24,432 nt of DNA, taken from NCBI GenBank assembly GCA_003241595.1, contig QFOU01000016.1, forward strand, positions 1-24,432. The letters are read 5' to 3'. Shown one piece after another: positions 7,812 through 15,207 of the stretch (position 1 is its first letter; each line of letters begins with the position of its first letter). The notes under the pieces are model-generated. The model made no database searches and was not told the DNA's origin. It saw only the letters and a program-made list of their open reading frames with translations. The translations under genes and the position numbers were made by a program. Origin of the DNA: Pseudomonas fluorescens (GTDB lineage Bacteria > Pseudomonadota > Alphaproteobacteria > UBA2136 > UBA6156).

Positions 7812-8636
7812 ATGAATACTCCTTCCCTCGCAATTCTGGCTGGTGGCGGCGCCTTGCCGTCCACTATGGCTCTGGCCGCCCAAAGCAAGGGCTGGGGCTT
7901 GCATATTGTGACCTTTAAGGGCCAGCCACAACCGAACAACATGCCGGTTGCCGAATCCCGTAAGGAATTCCCTCTCGGCCAGGTTGGTCACATTCTCAAA
8001 CATCTGAAAGAGCAGGGGGCTACCCACATCGCACTCGCAGGTCACCTTAATAAGCCATCTATCCTAAGCCTTAAGCCAGATGCCACAGGCCTCAAATTGT
8101 TGGCCCGTGCAGTTATCCGCCACGATGATGCACTCCTTCGCGCCGTGACCGATTTCCTCGAGGAAGAAGGCTTCACTCTCACTACAGTGCAAGACCTTGC
8201 CCCCGACTTGCTCGCACCCAAAGGTCTACTGTCCACTAGCAAGCCAACTGTTGAGGAAGAGGATGATATCGCTCTTGCACGTAGCACTTTGGCCGTGCTC
8301 GGAGACCTCGATATCGGACAAGCCTGCATCGTTCATAACGGTGCAATTCTGGGTGTAGAAGCGGTGGAGGGCACCGATGCTCTTATCACCCGCTGCGCGG
8401 CCCTGCGTACCGATGTCAAAGGCGAAGGCAAGGGGGGCGTTCTCGTCAAGCGCGCCAAAATGTTGCAAACCGATCTCGCCGATCTTCCCACAGTCGGCCG
8501 CACCACGCTGGAATTGCTGGCGCAATACAACTACCGCGGGCTGTGCATTCAGGCGAACCGTACGCTGCTGCTTAACCAGCAGGAATGCATCGATATCGCC
8601 AACCAAAACCATCTGTTCCTGCAATCCGATGCCTAA
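7812..8636 (+). CDS. lpxI: UDP-2,3-diacylglucosamine pyrophosphatase LpxI
   Basis: Hydrolyses UDP-2,3-diacylglucosamine to lipid X plus UMP, the step done by LpxH in E. coli; LpxI is the unrelated enzyme used by alphaproteobacteria such as Caulobacter. The 274 residues fit the DUF1009 family. Visible signatures are the N-terminal LAILAGGGALP, the central HNGAILGVEAVEGTDALI block, and the C-terminal KMLQTDLADLPTVG segment with its conserved acidic residues. The ATG at 7812 follows an AAGAG element. The 3' end overlaps the lpxB start by 8 nt. Confidence 0.94.
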   Translation: MNTPSLAILAGGGALPSTMALAAQSKGWGLHIVTFKGQPQPNNMPVAESRKEFPLGQVGHILKHLKEQGATHIALAGHLNKPSILSLKPDATGLKLLARAVIRHDDALLRAVTDFLEEEGFTLTTVQDLAPDLLAPKGLLSTSKPTVEEEDDIALARSTLAVLGDLDIGQACIVHNGAILGVEAVEGTDALITRCAALRTDVKGEGKGGVLVKRAKMLQTDLADLPTVGRTTLELLAQYNYRGLCIQANRTLLLNQQECIDIANQNHLFLQSDA

Positions 8637-9777
8637 GGGTGCCACCCGCACTATCCTTATTTCCGCGGGAGAAGCGTCAGGAGACCGCCTCGGTGGCGCG
8701 CTCATGGCCGAAATCCGTGCACAGCATCCTGAAGTTCGTTTTATCGGTGTGGGTGGCCCGCATATGCAAATTCAGGGCCTCAAACCGCTATTCCCGATGT
8801 CCGATTTAGCCGTTATGGGGTTATTCGAAGTTATTCCCGCCATTCCACGCATCCTTGGCCGCCTTACCCAGCTTACCGCGCTTGCCCGCGCGGAAAAGCC
8901 CGATCTCATTATTAGTATCGACAGTCAGGATTTTTCAAGCCGTCTGGCCAAACGCCTTAAACCGTTGGGTATTCCACATATTCAATACGTTGCTCCAAAG
9001 GTCTGGGCGTGGCGCCAGCACCGCGTAAAAAAACTCAAGTCTCTTTATACCCACTTACTAACTATCTTGCCGTTCGAGACCGACTTCTTCGCCCGCGCAG
9101 GCATGTCGGCCAGCTACGTCGGGCACCCTTCCGTAACCTTGCTTAAACCGTATCTGCAAGGCGCAAAAACCGAGACTAAAGATCCTGTTCTTGCAATTCT
9201 CCCCGGTAGCCGCACGGCCGAGCTGAAACAACACTGGCCGCTATTCCTTCAAACCTATCGCCAATTGCGTATGGCAATTCCTAACTTGTCTGCGGTTTTG
9301 GCATTACCGTCCGAGAAAGCCCTGACCACATGCCACCAATTGGCAGACTGGACCAAGAACGACGCCATCAAACCTATATTTGGAGAGGATCGCTTCACCC
9401 ATCTGGCAACAGCGACTGCCGCACTCTCTAAATCTGGCACAAACAATCTGGAGCTGGCGCTGCTCTACACGCCGGCCGTTGTAAGCTACCGTATGAACGG
9501 TCTCACCTATGCTATCGCAAAGAGACTGGTGAAAGTGCCTTACATCAGTTTGCCGAATCTCATCCTGCATTATGCAGGGCAGGGGGCTGTTTATCCGGAG
9601 TTCATCCAGCACGATGCAACGCCCGACATCCTTGCTGCCGAACTTGCTCTGCTTCTCACAAACGCTGCCGAAGCCAAGACTCAGCGCAGCGCTCTCCAAC
9701 GTTTCCATGCGCTCATGGATACTCCTAAACCGCCAGCTGCCATGGCGGTAGATGTTATATCTAAATATATGAAATAA
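8629..9777 (+). CDS. lpxB: Lipid-A-disaccharide synthase LpxB
   Basis: Condenses UDP-2,3-diacylglucosamine with lipid X to the lipid A disaccharide at the inner-membrane surface (GT19 family). With the ATG at 8629 it is 382 residues, the usual length. Motifs are ISAGEASGDRLGG (11-23), IDSQDF, YVAPKVWAWR, LPGSRTAELKQ, and SKSGTNNLELAL, a variant of the family's SGTA-LE block. The frame is open upstream to 8377, but that part lies within lpxI and shows no homology; the start within the last codons of lpxI indicates coupling. No intrinsic terminator follows it, so read-through into the GGDEF gene is possible. Confidence 0.95.
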   Translation: MPKGATRTILISAGEASGDRLGGALMAEIRAQHPEVRFIGVGGPHMQIQGLKPLFPMSDLAVMGLFEVIPAIPRILGRLTQLTALARAEKPDLIISIDSQDFSSRLAKRLKPLGIPHIQYVAPKVWAWRQHRVKKLKSLYTHLLTILPFETDFFARAGMSASYVGHPSVTLLKPYLQGAKTETKDPVLAILPGSRTAELKQHWPLFLQTYRQLRMAIPNLSAVLALPSEKALTTCHQLADWTKNDAIKPIFGEDRFTHLATATAALSKSGTNNLELALLYTPAVVSYRMNGLTYAIAKRLVKVPYISLPNLILHYAGQGAVYPEFIQHDATPDILAAELALLLTNAAEAKTQRSALQRFHALMDTPKPPAAMAVDVISKYMK

Positions 9778-9813
9778 ATTAAATAAGACTCGAATTGGCA
9801 TAGTGTATGCATT

Positions 9814-9836
9814 ATCTCTTCCAACACAGGAGAGAT
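9814..9836 (+). promoter_or_regulatory. Leader hairpin covering the RBS of the first GGDEF gene
   Basis: ATCTCTTCC (9814-9822) can pair with GGAGAGAT (9829-9836) with a single bulged T. The right arm contains the SD (AGGAGAG) of the gene at 9841. A possible translational control element; no folding was computed. Confidence 0.4.
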
Positions 9837-9840
9837 CGCT

Positions 9841-10494
9841 ATGAAAAATGCATCGCAAACTCAAGGTCCCACCCGCAAGTGGCCCGCTACGCATGGTCAA
9901 GCTACCTATAGCTTCACACCTGCCCCACCGGAAATGTCTATGCTTCGTACGCATATTTCCACATTGGAAAGCCGCATCGAAGAGCAGGCCGCCATCATTG
10001 CGGCACTATCAGAAAAAGCCAGCCGCGATAGCCTCACCGGTCTTCTCAACCGCCGTGGTATGGAAGCCGCGCTCGCCGAAGCGATTGAAAACTACAAGCG
10101 CTACAATCATAACGGTGCGCTGCTGATGCTCGACATCAACCACTTCAAGTCAGTGAACGATACCCATGGCCATGCCGCCGGAGATGCTTTGCTGCGCCAC
10201 ATCGCTTACGGTATGGAAAAATGCACTCGCACAACCGATAACCTCTGTCGTCTGGGTGGCGATGAGTTCATGATTTACCTACCCGAAGCAAATCTTAGCC
10301 ACGCACTCACTATGGCGCGCCGCCTGCGCCTGTGGCTGGAGCAAAACCCCTGTGTCTGGGGTGGCAAGCCGCTGAATGTCTCGCTGAGTATCGGTATCGC
10401 AACCATGGCGGAAGCACCGGCTCTGCCGCCGCTCATCGAGCTGGCCGATGCCCGTATGTATCGTCTCAAGCAAGCTCTGCGTAACACCAACTAG
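9841..10494 (+). CDS. GGDEF diguanylate cyclase with intact active site and I-site
   Basis: Predicted to make cyclic di-GMP from two GTP. The 217-residue protein has a disordered N-terminus (1-35), a short coiled coil (about 35-60) and one GGDEF domain (about 62-215). Key residues are intact: DSLTGLLNRRG (63-73), the metal Asp in LMLDINHFKSVND (D98), GGDEF (139-143), and the product-inhibition I-site RTTD (130-133) exactly five residues before GGDEF. There is no signal peptide, membrane helix or sensor domain, so activation may come through the coiled coil. A good SD (AGGAGAG) precedes the ATG. It is paralogous to the next gene. Confidence 0.9.
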   Translation: MKNASQTQGPTRKWPATHGQATYSFTPAPPEMSMLRTHISTLESRIEEQAAIIAALSEKASRDSLTGLLNRRGMEAALAEAIENYKRYNHNGALLMLDINHFKSVNDTHGHAAGDALLRHIAYGMEKCTRTTDNLCRLGGDEFMIYLPEANLSHALTMARRLRLWLEQNPCVWGGKPLNVSLSIGIATMAEAPALPPLIELADARMYRLKQALRNTN

Positions 10495-10513
10495 ATCAGT
10501 TGCAAAAGGAGAG

Positions 10514-10536
10514 GGGGGTAAGTACCCCCATTTCCT
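10514..10536 (+). terminator. Weak intrinsic terminator after the first GGDEF gene
   Basis: GGGGGT (10514-10519) pairs with ACCCCC (10524-10529) around AAGT, followed by ATTTCCT. The T-tract is poor, so read-through is likely. Confidence 0.45.
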
Positions 10537-10548
10537 GCTATCCAAACC

Positions 10549-10576
10549 TTGCCAAACGGCGGGAAATACCCATAAT
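10549..10576 (+). promoter_or_regulatory. Promoter for the degenerate GGDEF gene, probably leaderless
   Basis: TTGCCA (10549-10554, 5 of 6 consensus), a 16-nt spacer and CATAAT (10571-10576, 5 of 6). The -10 ends 6 nt before the ATG at 10583, so transcription should begin at or next to the start codon. No close SD is present. Confidence 0.6.
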
Positions 10577-10582
10577 CACGAC

Positions 10583-11233
10583 ATGAGTAAATTCAAATCC
10601 GACCCGCTGCAAAACCTTATGCGTCGCCGCCAGGCCGATGTCGATGCAGGCCAAGAACCGGCCTCCGACTACGATTCGCTGTTGTCGGACTACAAAGAAC
10701 TCCAACGCATGGTGGAAGAACAGGCGCAACTCATCAATGCCCTTCAGCGGGAATCGGGCGCCGAGCCACTGACGGGCCTCGCCAACAACCGCTCTCTTAC
10801 GGCAGAGCTGGAGCGCTCGCTCGCAACCGCCCGCCGTTATGGCCGCCGCCATGCTCTTATTTTGCTGAACATCGTTGATTTCACGCAGCTCGCCGACCAA
10901 CTGGGCGAAACCGCCACCGATGCTCTGCTGCGCCATATGGCGAGCCTTATCCGCCAGAACATTCGTCCCACCGATATCGCGGCCCACCCACGCTTTGGTG
11001 AGTTCGCCATCATCCTGAACGAACTCCGCGCGGTCGAAAATGCGAACATGCGCGCCGAAGAACTCTGCAATATCGCTACTCAAACCCCCTGCATGGTCGG
11101 TGGCCGCAGCTTGCACGCCATGGTCGTCCACGGCCTCACGGTATTTGGTCAGGATGATGACGCCGCCGATGTCATCGCGCGTACCCGCCAATCCTTGGCC
11201 TCGGCCACGCCCGCAGGCACAGTCCTGTCATAA
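10583..11233 (+). CDS. Degenerate GGDEF protein, candidate c-di-GMP receptor
   Basis: A 216-residue paralogue of the preceding protein, with the same order of disordered N-terminus, EEQAQLINAL coiled-coil segment and GGDEF domain. Shared blocks include ATDALLRHMA against AGDALLRHIA and TPCMVGGRSLHA against NPCVWGGKPLNV. The catalytic centre is lost: GGDEF reads RFGEF (137-141) and the first metal Asp is Asn (N96). The I-site RxxD survives as RPTD (128-131), again five residues before the motif, suggesting c-di-GMP binding without synthesis (inference). The frame is open back to 10448, but that part overlaps the upstream gene and terminator; the ATG at 10583 aligns the paralogues and fits the promoter. 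Confidence 0.83.
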   Translation: MSKFKSDPLQNLMRRRQADVDAGQEPASDYDSLLSDYKELQRMVEEQAQLINALQRESGAEPLTGLANNRSLTAELERSLATARRYGRRHALILLNIVDFTQLADQLGETATDALLRHMASLIRQNIRPTDIAAHPRFGEFAIILNELRAVENANMRAEELCNIATQTPCMVGGRSLHAMVVHGLTVFGQDDDAADVIARTRQSLASATPAGTVLS

Positions 11234-11242
11234 CTATAAAAC

Positions 11243-11277
11243 AAAAAGGAAGGGGCTCAATGGCCCCCTCCTTTTTT
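11243..11277. terminator. Bidirectional terminator shared by convergent genes
   Basis: The A5GGA-x-GGGGC arm (11243-11256) pairs with the GCCCC-x-TCCT5 arm (11263-11276), with one A/C mismatch and a 6-nt loop. Both strands end in a T-run. It also encodes the last codons of the minus-strand gene at 11257. Confidence 0.85.
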
Positions 11278-11577
11278 CTCTTTCGCTTTCTTCCTCCCCC
11301 GCTTGCGGGGGAGTGGTTCTGCAACCATTTCAAAAGTCTGCTCGGTAGCAGGCTGTTCAGGTATTTCGTTAATCGGTTCAACCGTCGGTTTAGCAACGGC
11401 AGACCGTTTACGGCGCTCTTTCAAAGCGTCATCAAACATCACGAAATGAAGTGCCCGCACTACGGTATCTTCATCAAGTTCTTCATCTTCAGCAATTTGC
11501 TGAATAGCTGCCCATTGGTGCTCAAGCACTTTAGTACCAATGTCTATAAGTCGCTTGCGCGTTAATCGCTGGCTCAC
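11257..11577 (-). CDS. Small basic-tailed protein of unknown function
   Basis: I do not recognise this 106-residue protein. The N-terminal half is predicted helical and acidic (IAEDEELDEDTVVRALHFVMFDDAL). The middle is a Pro/Glu-rich linker, and the tail is strongly basic (PRKRGRKKAKEKK, resembling AT-hook-like nucleic-acid-binding tails), ending GGGH. The start is a GTG at 11575-11577, chosen because an excellent SD (AAGGAGG) lies 5 nt upstream and no ATG is available. It is downstream of another unknown minus-strand gene, from which a terminator separates it. Its final codons lie inside the convergent terminator. DNA or RNA binding is only a guess from the tail. Confidence 0.65.
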   Translation of the reverse strand: MSQRLTRKRLIDIGTKVLEHQWAAIQQIAEDEELDEDTVVRALHFVMFDDALKERRKRSAVAKPTVEPINEIPEQPATEQTFEMVAEPLPRKRGRKKAKEKKGGGH

Positions 11578-11599
11578 ACCAACCTCCTTACAAGAGGAT

Positions 11600-11633
11600 A
11601 AAAAAGGATCGACCCCCTTAAGTCGGGGGGTCG
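11600..11633 (-). terminator. Terminator between the two unknown minus-strand genes
   Basis: On the minus strand CGACCCCC pairs with GGGGGTCG (plus-strand positions 11610-11617 and 11626-11633), followed by a run of six T (11600-11605). It ends the transcript of the 167-residue gene. Confidence 0.75.
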
Positions 11634-11646
11634 GTCATACGCGTGG

Positions 11647-12150
11647 TTAAGCTCCTTCAGCAACTTTCTTAAGCCGCCAGCTTAAATGGGGCCGAAGCGA
11701 TTTCATATATTCCTCAGCCTTATCCAGCATATTCTTGCAAATAGACCAGCTGAGGCGACCTTGTACACCCGTGGTTTCAAGCACCCCATCAAAGTGGTAG
11801 TGCTCAATCACGCGTATATCAATGCCTCCACCATAAAGTTGGATGAGCAGGAGCGGCATGATCTTGCCGTCGTCATCCCATGTATGGATGGCAACGTTAA
11901 GCCGTTCATATCGCCGCACAATGATCCCGAAAGGGATAACCCCAACCGGACGGCTTGTAAAAGTGCGATTGTAGCCAACCTCTACCTGCTCTTTCCGGAA
12001 GAAAGAACCGAAAGGCTGCAACATTACCGACAACACAGCCGCCAGCTGGTCATCTGTAAGGGGGAACGCAACGTTATAGTCGCAGAGAGTATGTGATTTA
12101 AGAGGTTTCCTCGCAAAGAGGGGGGGAAAAGTCTTGGTATGCGTACTCAT
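11647..12150 (-). CDS. Protein of unknown function
   Basis: A 167-residue protein I do not recognise. It lacks a signal peptide and membrane helices. A central stretch (about 70-125) is rich in alternating hydrophobic residues, suggesting a beta-sheet core: VGVIPFGIIVRRYERLNVAI, then MPLLLIQLYGGG and IRVIEHYHFDGV. A basic C-terminal helix ends the protein. The ATG has an ideal SD (GGAGG, 6-nt spacing), and a minus-strand terminator follows the stop. It is divergent from dcd across a 103-nt region holding a minus-strand promoter and two palindromes. A plus-strand open frame inside it (11686-12096) lacks these signals and is rejected. Confidence 0.7.
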   Translation of the reverse strand: MSTHTKTFPPLFARKPLKSHTLCDYNVAFPLTDDQLAAVLSVMLQPFGSFFRKEQVEVGYNRTFTSRPVGVIPFGIIVRRYERLNVAIHTWDDDGKIMPLLLIQLYGGGIDIRVIEHYHFDGVLETTGVQGRLSWSICKNMLDKAEEYMKSLRPHLSWRLKKVAEGA

Positions 12151-12171
12151 CTTTTGCCTCCAAAAATGAGC

Positions 12172-12195
12172 ATGGATTAAATTGGCTTAATCCAT
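12172..12195. promoter_or_regulatory. Perfect palindrome, candidate operator
   Basis: ATGGATTAA (12172-12180) and TTAATCCAT (12187-12195) are perfect 9-bp inverted arms around 6 nt. They lie just downstream of the predicted minus-strand start, between two divergent genes. A regulator site or an RNA hairpin in the leader of the minus-strand gene. Confidence 0.55.
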
Positions 12196-12205
12196 CAGCA
12201 CGGTA

Positions 12206-12234
12206 TGCATACAACCTCTCGCCACGCTCCGCAA
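12206..12234 (-). promoter_or_regulatory. Candidate promoter of the 167-residue unknown gene
   Basis: On the minus strand TTGCGG (12234-12229), 17-nt spacer, TATGCA (12211-12206). The -10 lies within a perfect 10-bp palindrome GTATGCATAC (12203-12212), so a dimeric regulator could occlude it. Confidence 0.4.
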
Positions 12235-12247
12235 CCCCTGCTATAAA
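12219..12247 (+). promoter_or_regulatory. Candidate leaderless promoter of dcd
   Basis: TATAAA (12242-12247) ends 6 nt before the dcd ATG; the -35 position at a 17-nt spacing reads TCGCCA (4 of 6 consensus). There is no SD upstream of dcd. Confidence 0.45.
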
Positions 12248-12253
12248 AACCCG

Positions 12254-13405
12254 ATGAATCAGCCTGCCGCCACCATTACCCCGCTGCAACAAGGTGTCCT
12301 TGTGGATACCGATCTCCACCACCTCTTTGCCCAAGGCCATCTGTCCAGCCAAACTCCGCTGGTGGAAGGCCAGGTGCAACCCGCCAGCCTCGACCTGCGC
12401 TTGGGCACCAAGGCCTATCGCATCCAAGCCGGCTTCCTGCCCGGCAAGGGCCGCAAGGTGTCGGAATGCCTGCCGGATCTCTGCATGACCGAACTCGACC
12501 TCACCCAGCCGCAACTGTTCGAGCGTGGCGCGGTCTATCTGGTGCCCCTGCAAGAATCCCTTAATCTGCCCCCGCATATTGAGGCCACCGCTAGTCCGAA
12601 ATCGTCCACCGGCCGTCTCGATATCTTTGTGCGCCTGCTCACCGACCATGCCACCATCTACGATACCGTCACCGCAGGCTACAGTGGCCCCATGTTCGTT
12701 GAGATTTCGCCGCTGACCTTCCCCATCGTCATCCGTGCCGGAGACCGTCTCAATCAACTCCGCCTCCGCCAAGGCGATGTTCGCGTATCCGATGCCGACC
12801 TCACCACCTTGCACACCCAAATTCCGCTCCTGCGCCAGCAGGTCGGCAAGGGGGAAGGGGCGATGAATCAAGGCCTCTGGATCAGCATCGACCTCCACGG
12901 CGAACAGTCCAATAGCGTTGGCGATAACCCGATTATCGGCTACCGCGCCAAGCACCACACCCAGCCCATCGACCTCGCGCGTATCGGTGGCTACCAGTGG
13001 AGCCATTTCTGGGAGCCCATCACCCGCTCCAATACCAAACCGCTGATTCTCTACCCCGAAGAATTCTACATCTTCGCGTCATCCGAGGGCATCTGCGTGC
13101 CCCCCAGTCACGCGGCGGAATTGGTCGCCTACGACACCCGCATCGGGGAGATCCGCGTGCACTATGCAGGCTTCTTCGACCCCGGCTTCGGCTTCAATGG
13201 CACGCCGGAAACCAACGGTACGACTGCTGTATTAGAAGTCCGCGCCCACGATGTGCCATGCGTACTGGAGCATGGCCAACCCATCGGCCGCTTCCTGTAT
13301 GAGAAACTGCTGCAAACGCCTGCGAATACATACGGCTCAGGCATCGGCTCCAACTACGCGAACCAAGGCCTCAAACTCGCCAAGCAGTTTAAAATGGACG
13401 TCTAG
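12254..13405 (+). CDS. dcd: 2'-deoxycytidine 5'-triphosphate deaminase, long tandem-domain form
   Basis: Deaminates dCTP to dUTP, feeding dTMP synthesis. The 383 residues are about twice E. coli Dcd (193) and contain two copies of the dUTPase/Dcd fold, the form known from alphaproteobacteria. The first half shows VQPASLDLRLGTKAYR (41-56), SPKSSTGRLDIFVR, and the closing VEISPLTFPIVIRAGDRLNQ. The second half shows VHYAGFFDPGFGFN, AVLEVRAHDVPCVLEHGQPI and GRFLYEKL, resembling the Dcd active-site block with its Glu. The ATG at 12254 lacks an SD but follows TATAAA by 6 nt. It starts the dcd-maf-RNase operon; maf begins 5 nt after the stop. Confidence 0.93.
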   Translation: MNQPAATITPLQQGVLVDTDLHHLFAQGHLSSQTPLVEGQVQPASLDLRLGTKAYRIQAGFLPGKGRKVSECLPDLCMTELDLTQPQLFERGAVYLVPLQESLNLPPHIEATASPKSSTGRLDIFVRLLTDHATIYDTVTAGYSGPMFVEISPLTFPIVIRAGDRLNQLRLRQGDVRVSDADLTTLHTQIPLLRQQVGKGEGAMNQGLWISIDLHGEQSNSVGDNPIIGYRAKHHTQPIDLARIGGYQWSHFWEPITRSNTKPLILYPEEFYIFASSEGICVPPSHAAELVAYDTRIGEIRVHYAGFFDPGFGFNGTPETNGTTAVLEVRAHDVPCVLEHGQPIGRFLYEKLLQTPANTYGSGIGSNYANQGLKLAKQFKMDV

Positions 13406-13410
13406 CGGTA

Positions 13411-13986
13411 ATGCAGTTGATTCTCGCCAGCCAATCCAAGTACCGCAAAGAGTGGCTGCAAAAACTGGGTGTCGAGTTCACCACCCAACCTGCTAATGTC
13501 GATGAGTCCGTTCTTAAAAATGAGGCCCCACTGGCCTACATCAAGCGCGTCGCCATCGCCAAAGCACACACCATTTCCGCAGCCAATAAGGGTGCAATAG
13601 TTCTCGCGGCCGATACTCCGATGGTGCTGGGTCGCCGTATCATCCAAACGCCTCAGACTGAAGATGAGGCTACCGCATCCCTCCGCCTTCAATCCGGGCG
13701 CCGCATTCATTTCCCCACGGTCGTCGTGGTAGTAGATGCCCACGGCAAAACCTATTCCGAAATCGTCGACAGTTGGGTCAAACTCAAAAAACTGACCGAA
13801 GCTGAAATCACTGCCTTTATCGCCTCCGGCCTCTGGAAAAACTCTGCCGGTGGCTTCAAAATCGAATACATGGAGCCCTGGATTCTCACTACGCATGGCT
13901 CGGTTTCCGGCATCATGGGCCTTCCCTTGTACGAAACCGCCAAACTCCTCGCCCGCGCAGGCGTTAAGGTGAATCCTTTCGCATGA
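13411..13986 (+). CDS. maf: Maf-family nucleotide pyrophosphatase
   Basis: Maf proteins hydrolyse non-canonical or excess nucleoside triphosphates to monophosphates plus PPi, a house-cleaning role that fits its place next to dCTP deaminase. The 191 residues are the usual length. Motifs are LILASQSKYRKEWLQKLG (3-20), VDESVLK, the catalytic-type AADTPMV (D68), KNSAGGFKIE, and the closing SGIMGLPLYETAKLL. The precise Maf subgroup (dTTP/UTP or m7GTP type) cannot be fixed by eye. It lies 5 nt after dcd, and its stop overlaps the next ATG in an ATGA. Confidence 0.92.
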   Translation: MQLILASQSKYRKEWLQKLGVEFTTQPANVDESVLKNEAPLAYIKRVAIAKAHTISAANKGAIVLAADTPMVLGRRIIQTPQTEDEATASLRLQSGRRIHFPTVVVVVDAHGKTYSEIVDSWVKLKKLTEAEITAFIASGLWKNSAGGFKIEYMEPWILTTHGSVSGIMGLPLYETAKLLARAGVKVNPFA

Positions 13987-15152
13987 GCTACCACATCCTC
14001 TACGAGTCCTCGCCTTGGCACACCCGCTGCGCCCTGTTCGATGACCACGGACGGCTGCTCACACTCCGCTATGATGAAGCCTCCCGCCGCCATATCGATG
14101 GCGCACTCGCCTATGGCCGCGTGCGCATGGTCGTGCCCAGCCTCGGGGCTGCCTTTGTCGATATCGGCGATGTCCACGACGCGCTCCTACCCTTCAATGC
14201 GATTCCTGAAGGCATGCGCCTCACCGAAGGCCAGGCCATTCTCGCTCGCATCACCCGTGGCGGATTTGAAGAGAAGGGAGCACGGCTGGATGCCCGCACA
14301 GCCAATAAAATGCCGTCGAGCGAAACCCCATGTCCCAGTCTTATCCAAAATCCGCCATCTGCACTTAAACGCGCGCTGCAGGATGCCGGCTCCAACCCCG
14401 TCACCGTCTGGATTAACGGCGGCCATCAGCGCGATGCAGTCACCTCGCACGTCCCAGAAAGCCGCGTTCGCCAACTCAACATGGACGACACCCAGTTCGG
14501 CTCCGAATCGCTTACCGACACACTGGATAACTGCCTCGATGCCATGTCCACCAACCGCCCGACCTTCCCCTTCGCGGGCAAGGGGATCAGCGGCAACCTG
14601 ATCATCGAACTGACCTCCGCCGTCGCCACTATCGACGTCAACGCCAGCCCGTCGTCGTACATGAACAAACAAGACGCCACTATGGCCGTCAACCTGCGCG
14701 CTGCGGAAGAAGTCGCCCGCCTCTGCCGCTTGCTTGATCTCGGTGGCTCGGTCATTGTCGATTTCATCACGCCCAAAAGCAAAAACCACCGCGGCATCAT
14801 TGCCGAGCATCTGCTGGCCACGTTCAATACGACCGATGATCGCTTCGTCGAACTCCGCCCCATGTCGCGCCACGGGTTGCTGGAACTCACGCGCGAACGA
14901 TCTGGTCCCAGCCTCACTTTGCTCCTTAAAACCGCGCCATATATCGCCGGACGCATCGGGCTGGAGCTCTGGCGCACACCCGCAGGCGCTAACCCTAAAC
15001 TGCGCACCCAAACCGTGACCGCACATCCGGATGTCATCACCCACCTGCAAAAGTATCTCACCCAAGCCGCCTGCCTCATGCATTTGGGCCGTCCCATCAC
15101 GTTGCAAGCCGATGGAGCTATGCCGCTCACGCGTTACAGCATCTCCGGTTAA
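13983..15152 (+). CDS. Compact ribonuclease E/G family protein
   Basis: Single-strand-specific endoribonuclease of RNA decay and processing. In 389 residues it shows an S1-like domain (about 35-95, RVRMVVPSLGAAFVDIGDVH), the DARTANK segment (103-109), and the DNase I-like catalytic core with the two metal Asp residues in ATIDVNAS (D218) and LDLGGSVIVDFI (D260). The family block ELRPMSRHGLLELTRER follows. It is shorter than E. coli RNase G (489) and RNase E (1061), and the CPxC zinc-link that holds RNase E/G dimers is absent, as is any scaffold tail. Coupled to maf by a 4-nt overlap; a strong terminator follows. Confidence 0.9.
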   Translation: MSYHILYESSPWHTRCALFDDHGRLLTLRYDEASRRHIDGALAYGRVRMVVPSLGAAFVDIGDVHDALLPFNAIPEGMRLTEGQAILARITRGGFEEKGARLDARTANKMPSSETPCPSLIQNPPSALKRALQDAGSNPVTVWINGGHQRDAVTSHVPESRVRQLNMDDTQFGSESLTDTLDNCLDAMSTNRPTFPFAGKGISGNLIIELTSAVATIDVNASPSSYMNKQDATMAVNLRAAEEVARLCRLLDLGGSVIVDFITPKSKNHRGIIAEHLLATFNTTDDRFVELRPMSRHGLLELTRERSGPSLTLLLKTAPYIAGRIGLELWRTPAGANPKLRTQTVTAHPDVITHLQKYLTQAACLMHLGRPITLQADGAMPLTRYSISG

Positions 15153-15167
15153 CTCGTGCAGCAAAGC

Positions 15168-15196
15168 AAAATGCGGGGCTTATCCCCGCATTTTTT
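15168..15196. terminator. Strong terminator between convergent genes
   Basis: AAAATGCGGGG (15168-15178) and CCCCGCATTTT (15184-15194) form an 11-bp stem around CTTAT, then T to 15196. The A-rich left flank allows function for the minus-strand gene ending at 15208 as well. Confidence 0.9.
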
Positions 15197-15207
15197 GTAG
15201 ACCATCC

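Noticed and set aside
8377..8628. Upstream extension of lpxB
   Set aside because: Lies wholly within lpxI and lacks LpxB homology; the ATG at 8629 gives the canonical length and the GEASGD motif at residue 14.
10448..10582. Upstream extension of the degenerate GGDEF gene
   Set aside because: Overlaps the end of the first GGDEF gene and its hairpin; the ATG at 10583 fits both the paralogue alignment and the promoter.
11686..12096. 136-codon plus-strand open frame inside the minus-strand unknown gene
   Set aside because: No RBS or promoter, whereas the minus frame has GGAGG at ideal spacing, a promoter candidate and a downstream terminator on its own strand.
14187..15164. 325-codon minus-strand open frame across the RNase E/G gene
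   Set aside because: Shadow of the catalytic-motif-bearing plus frame; no start signals.
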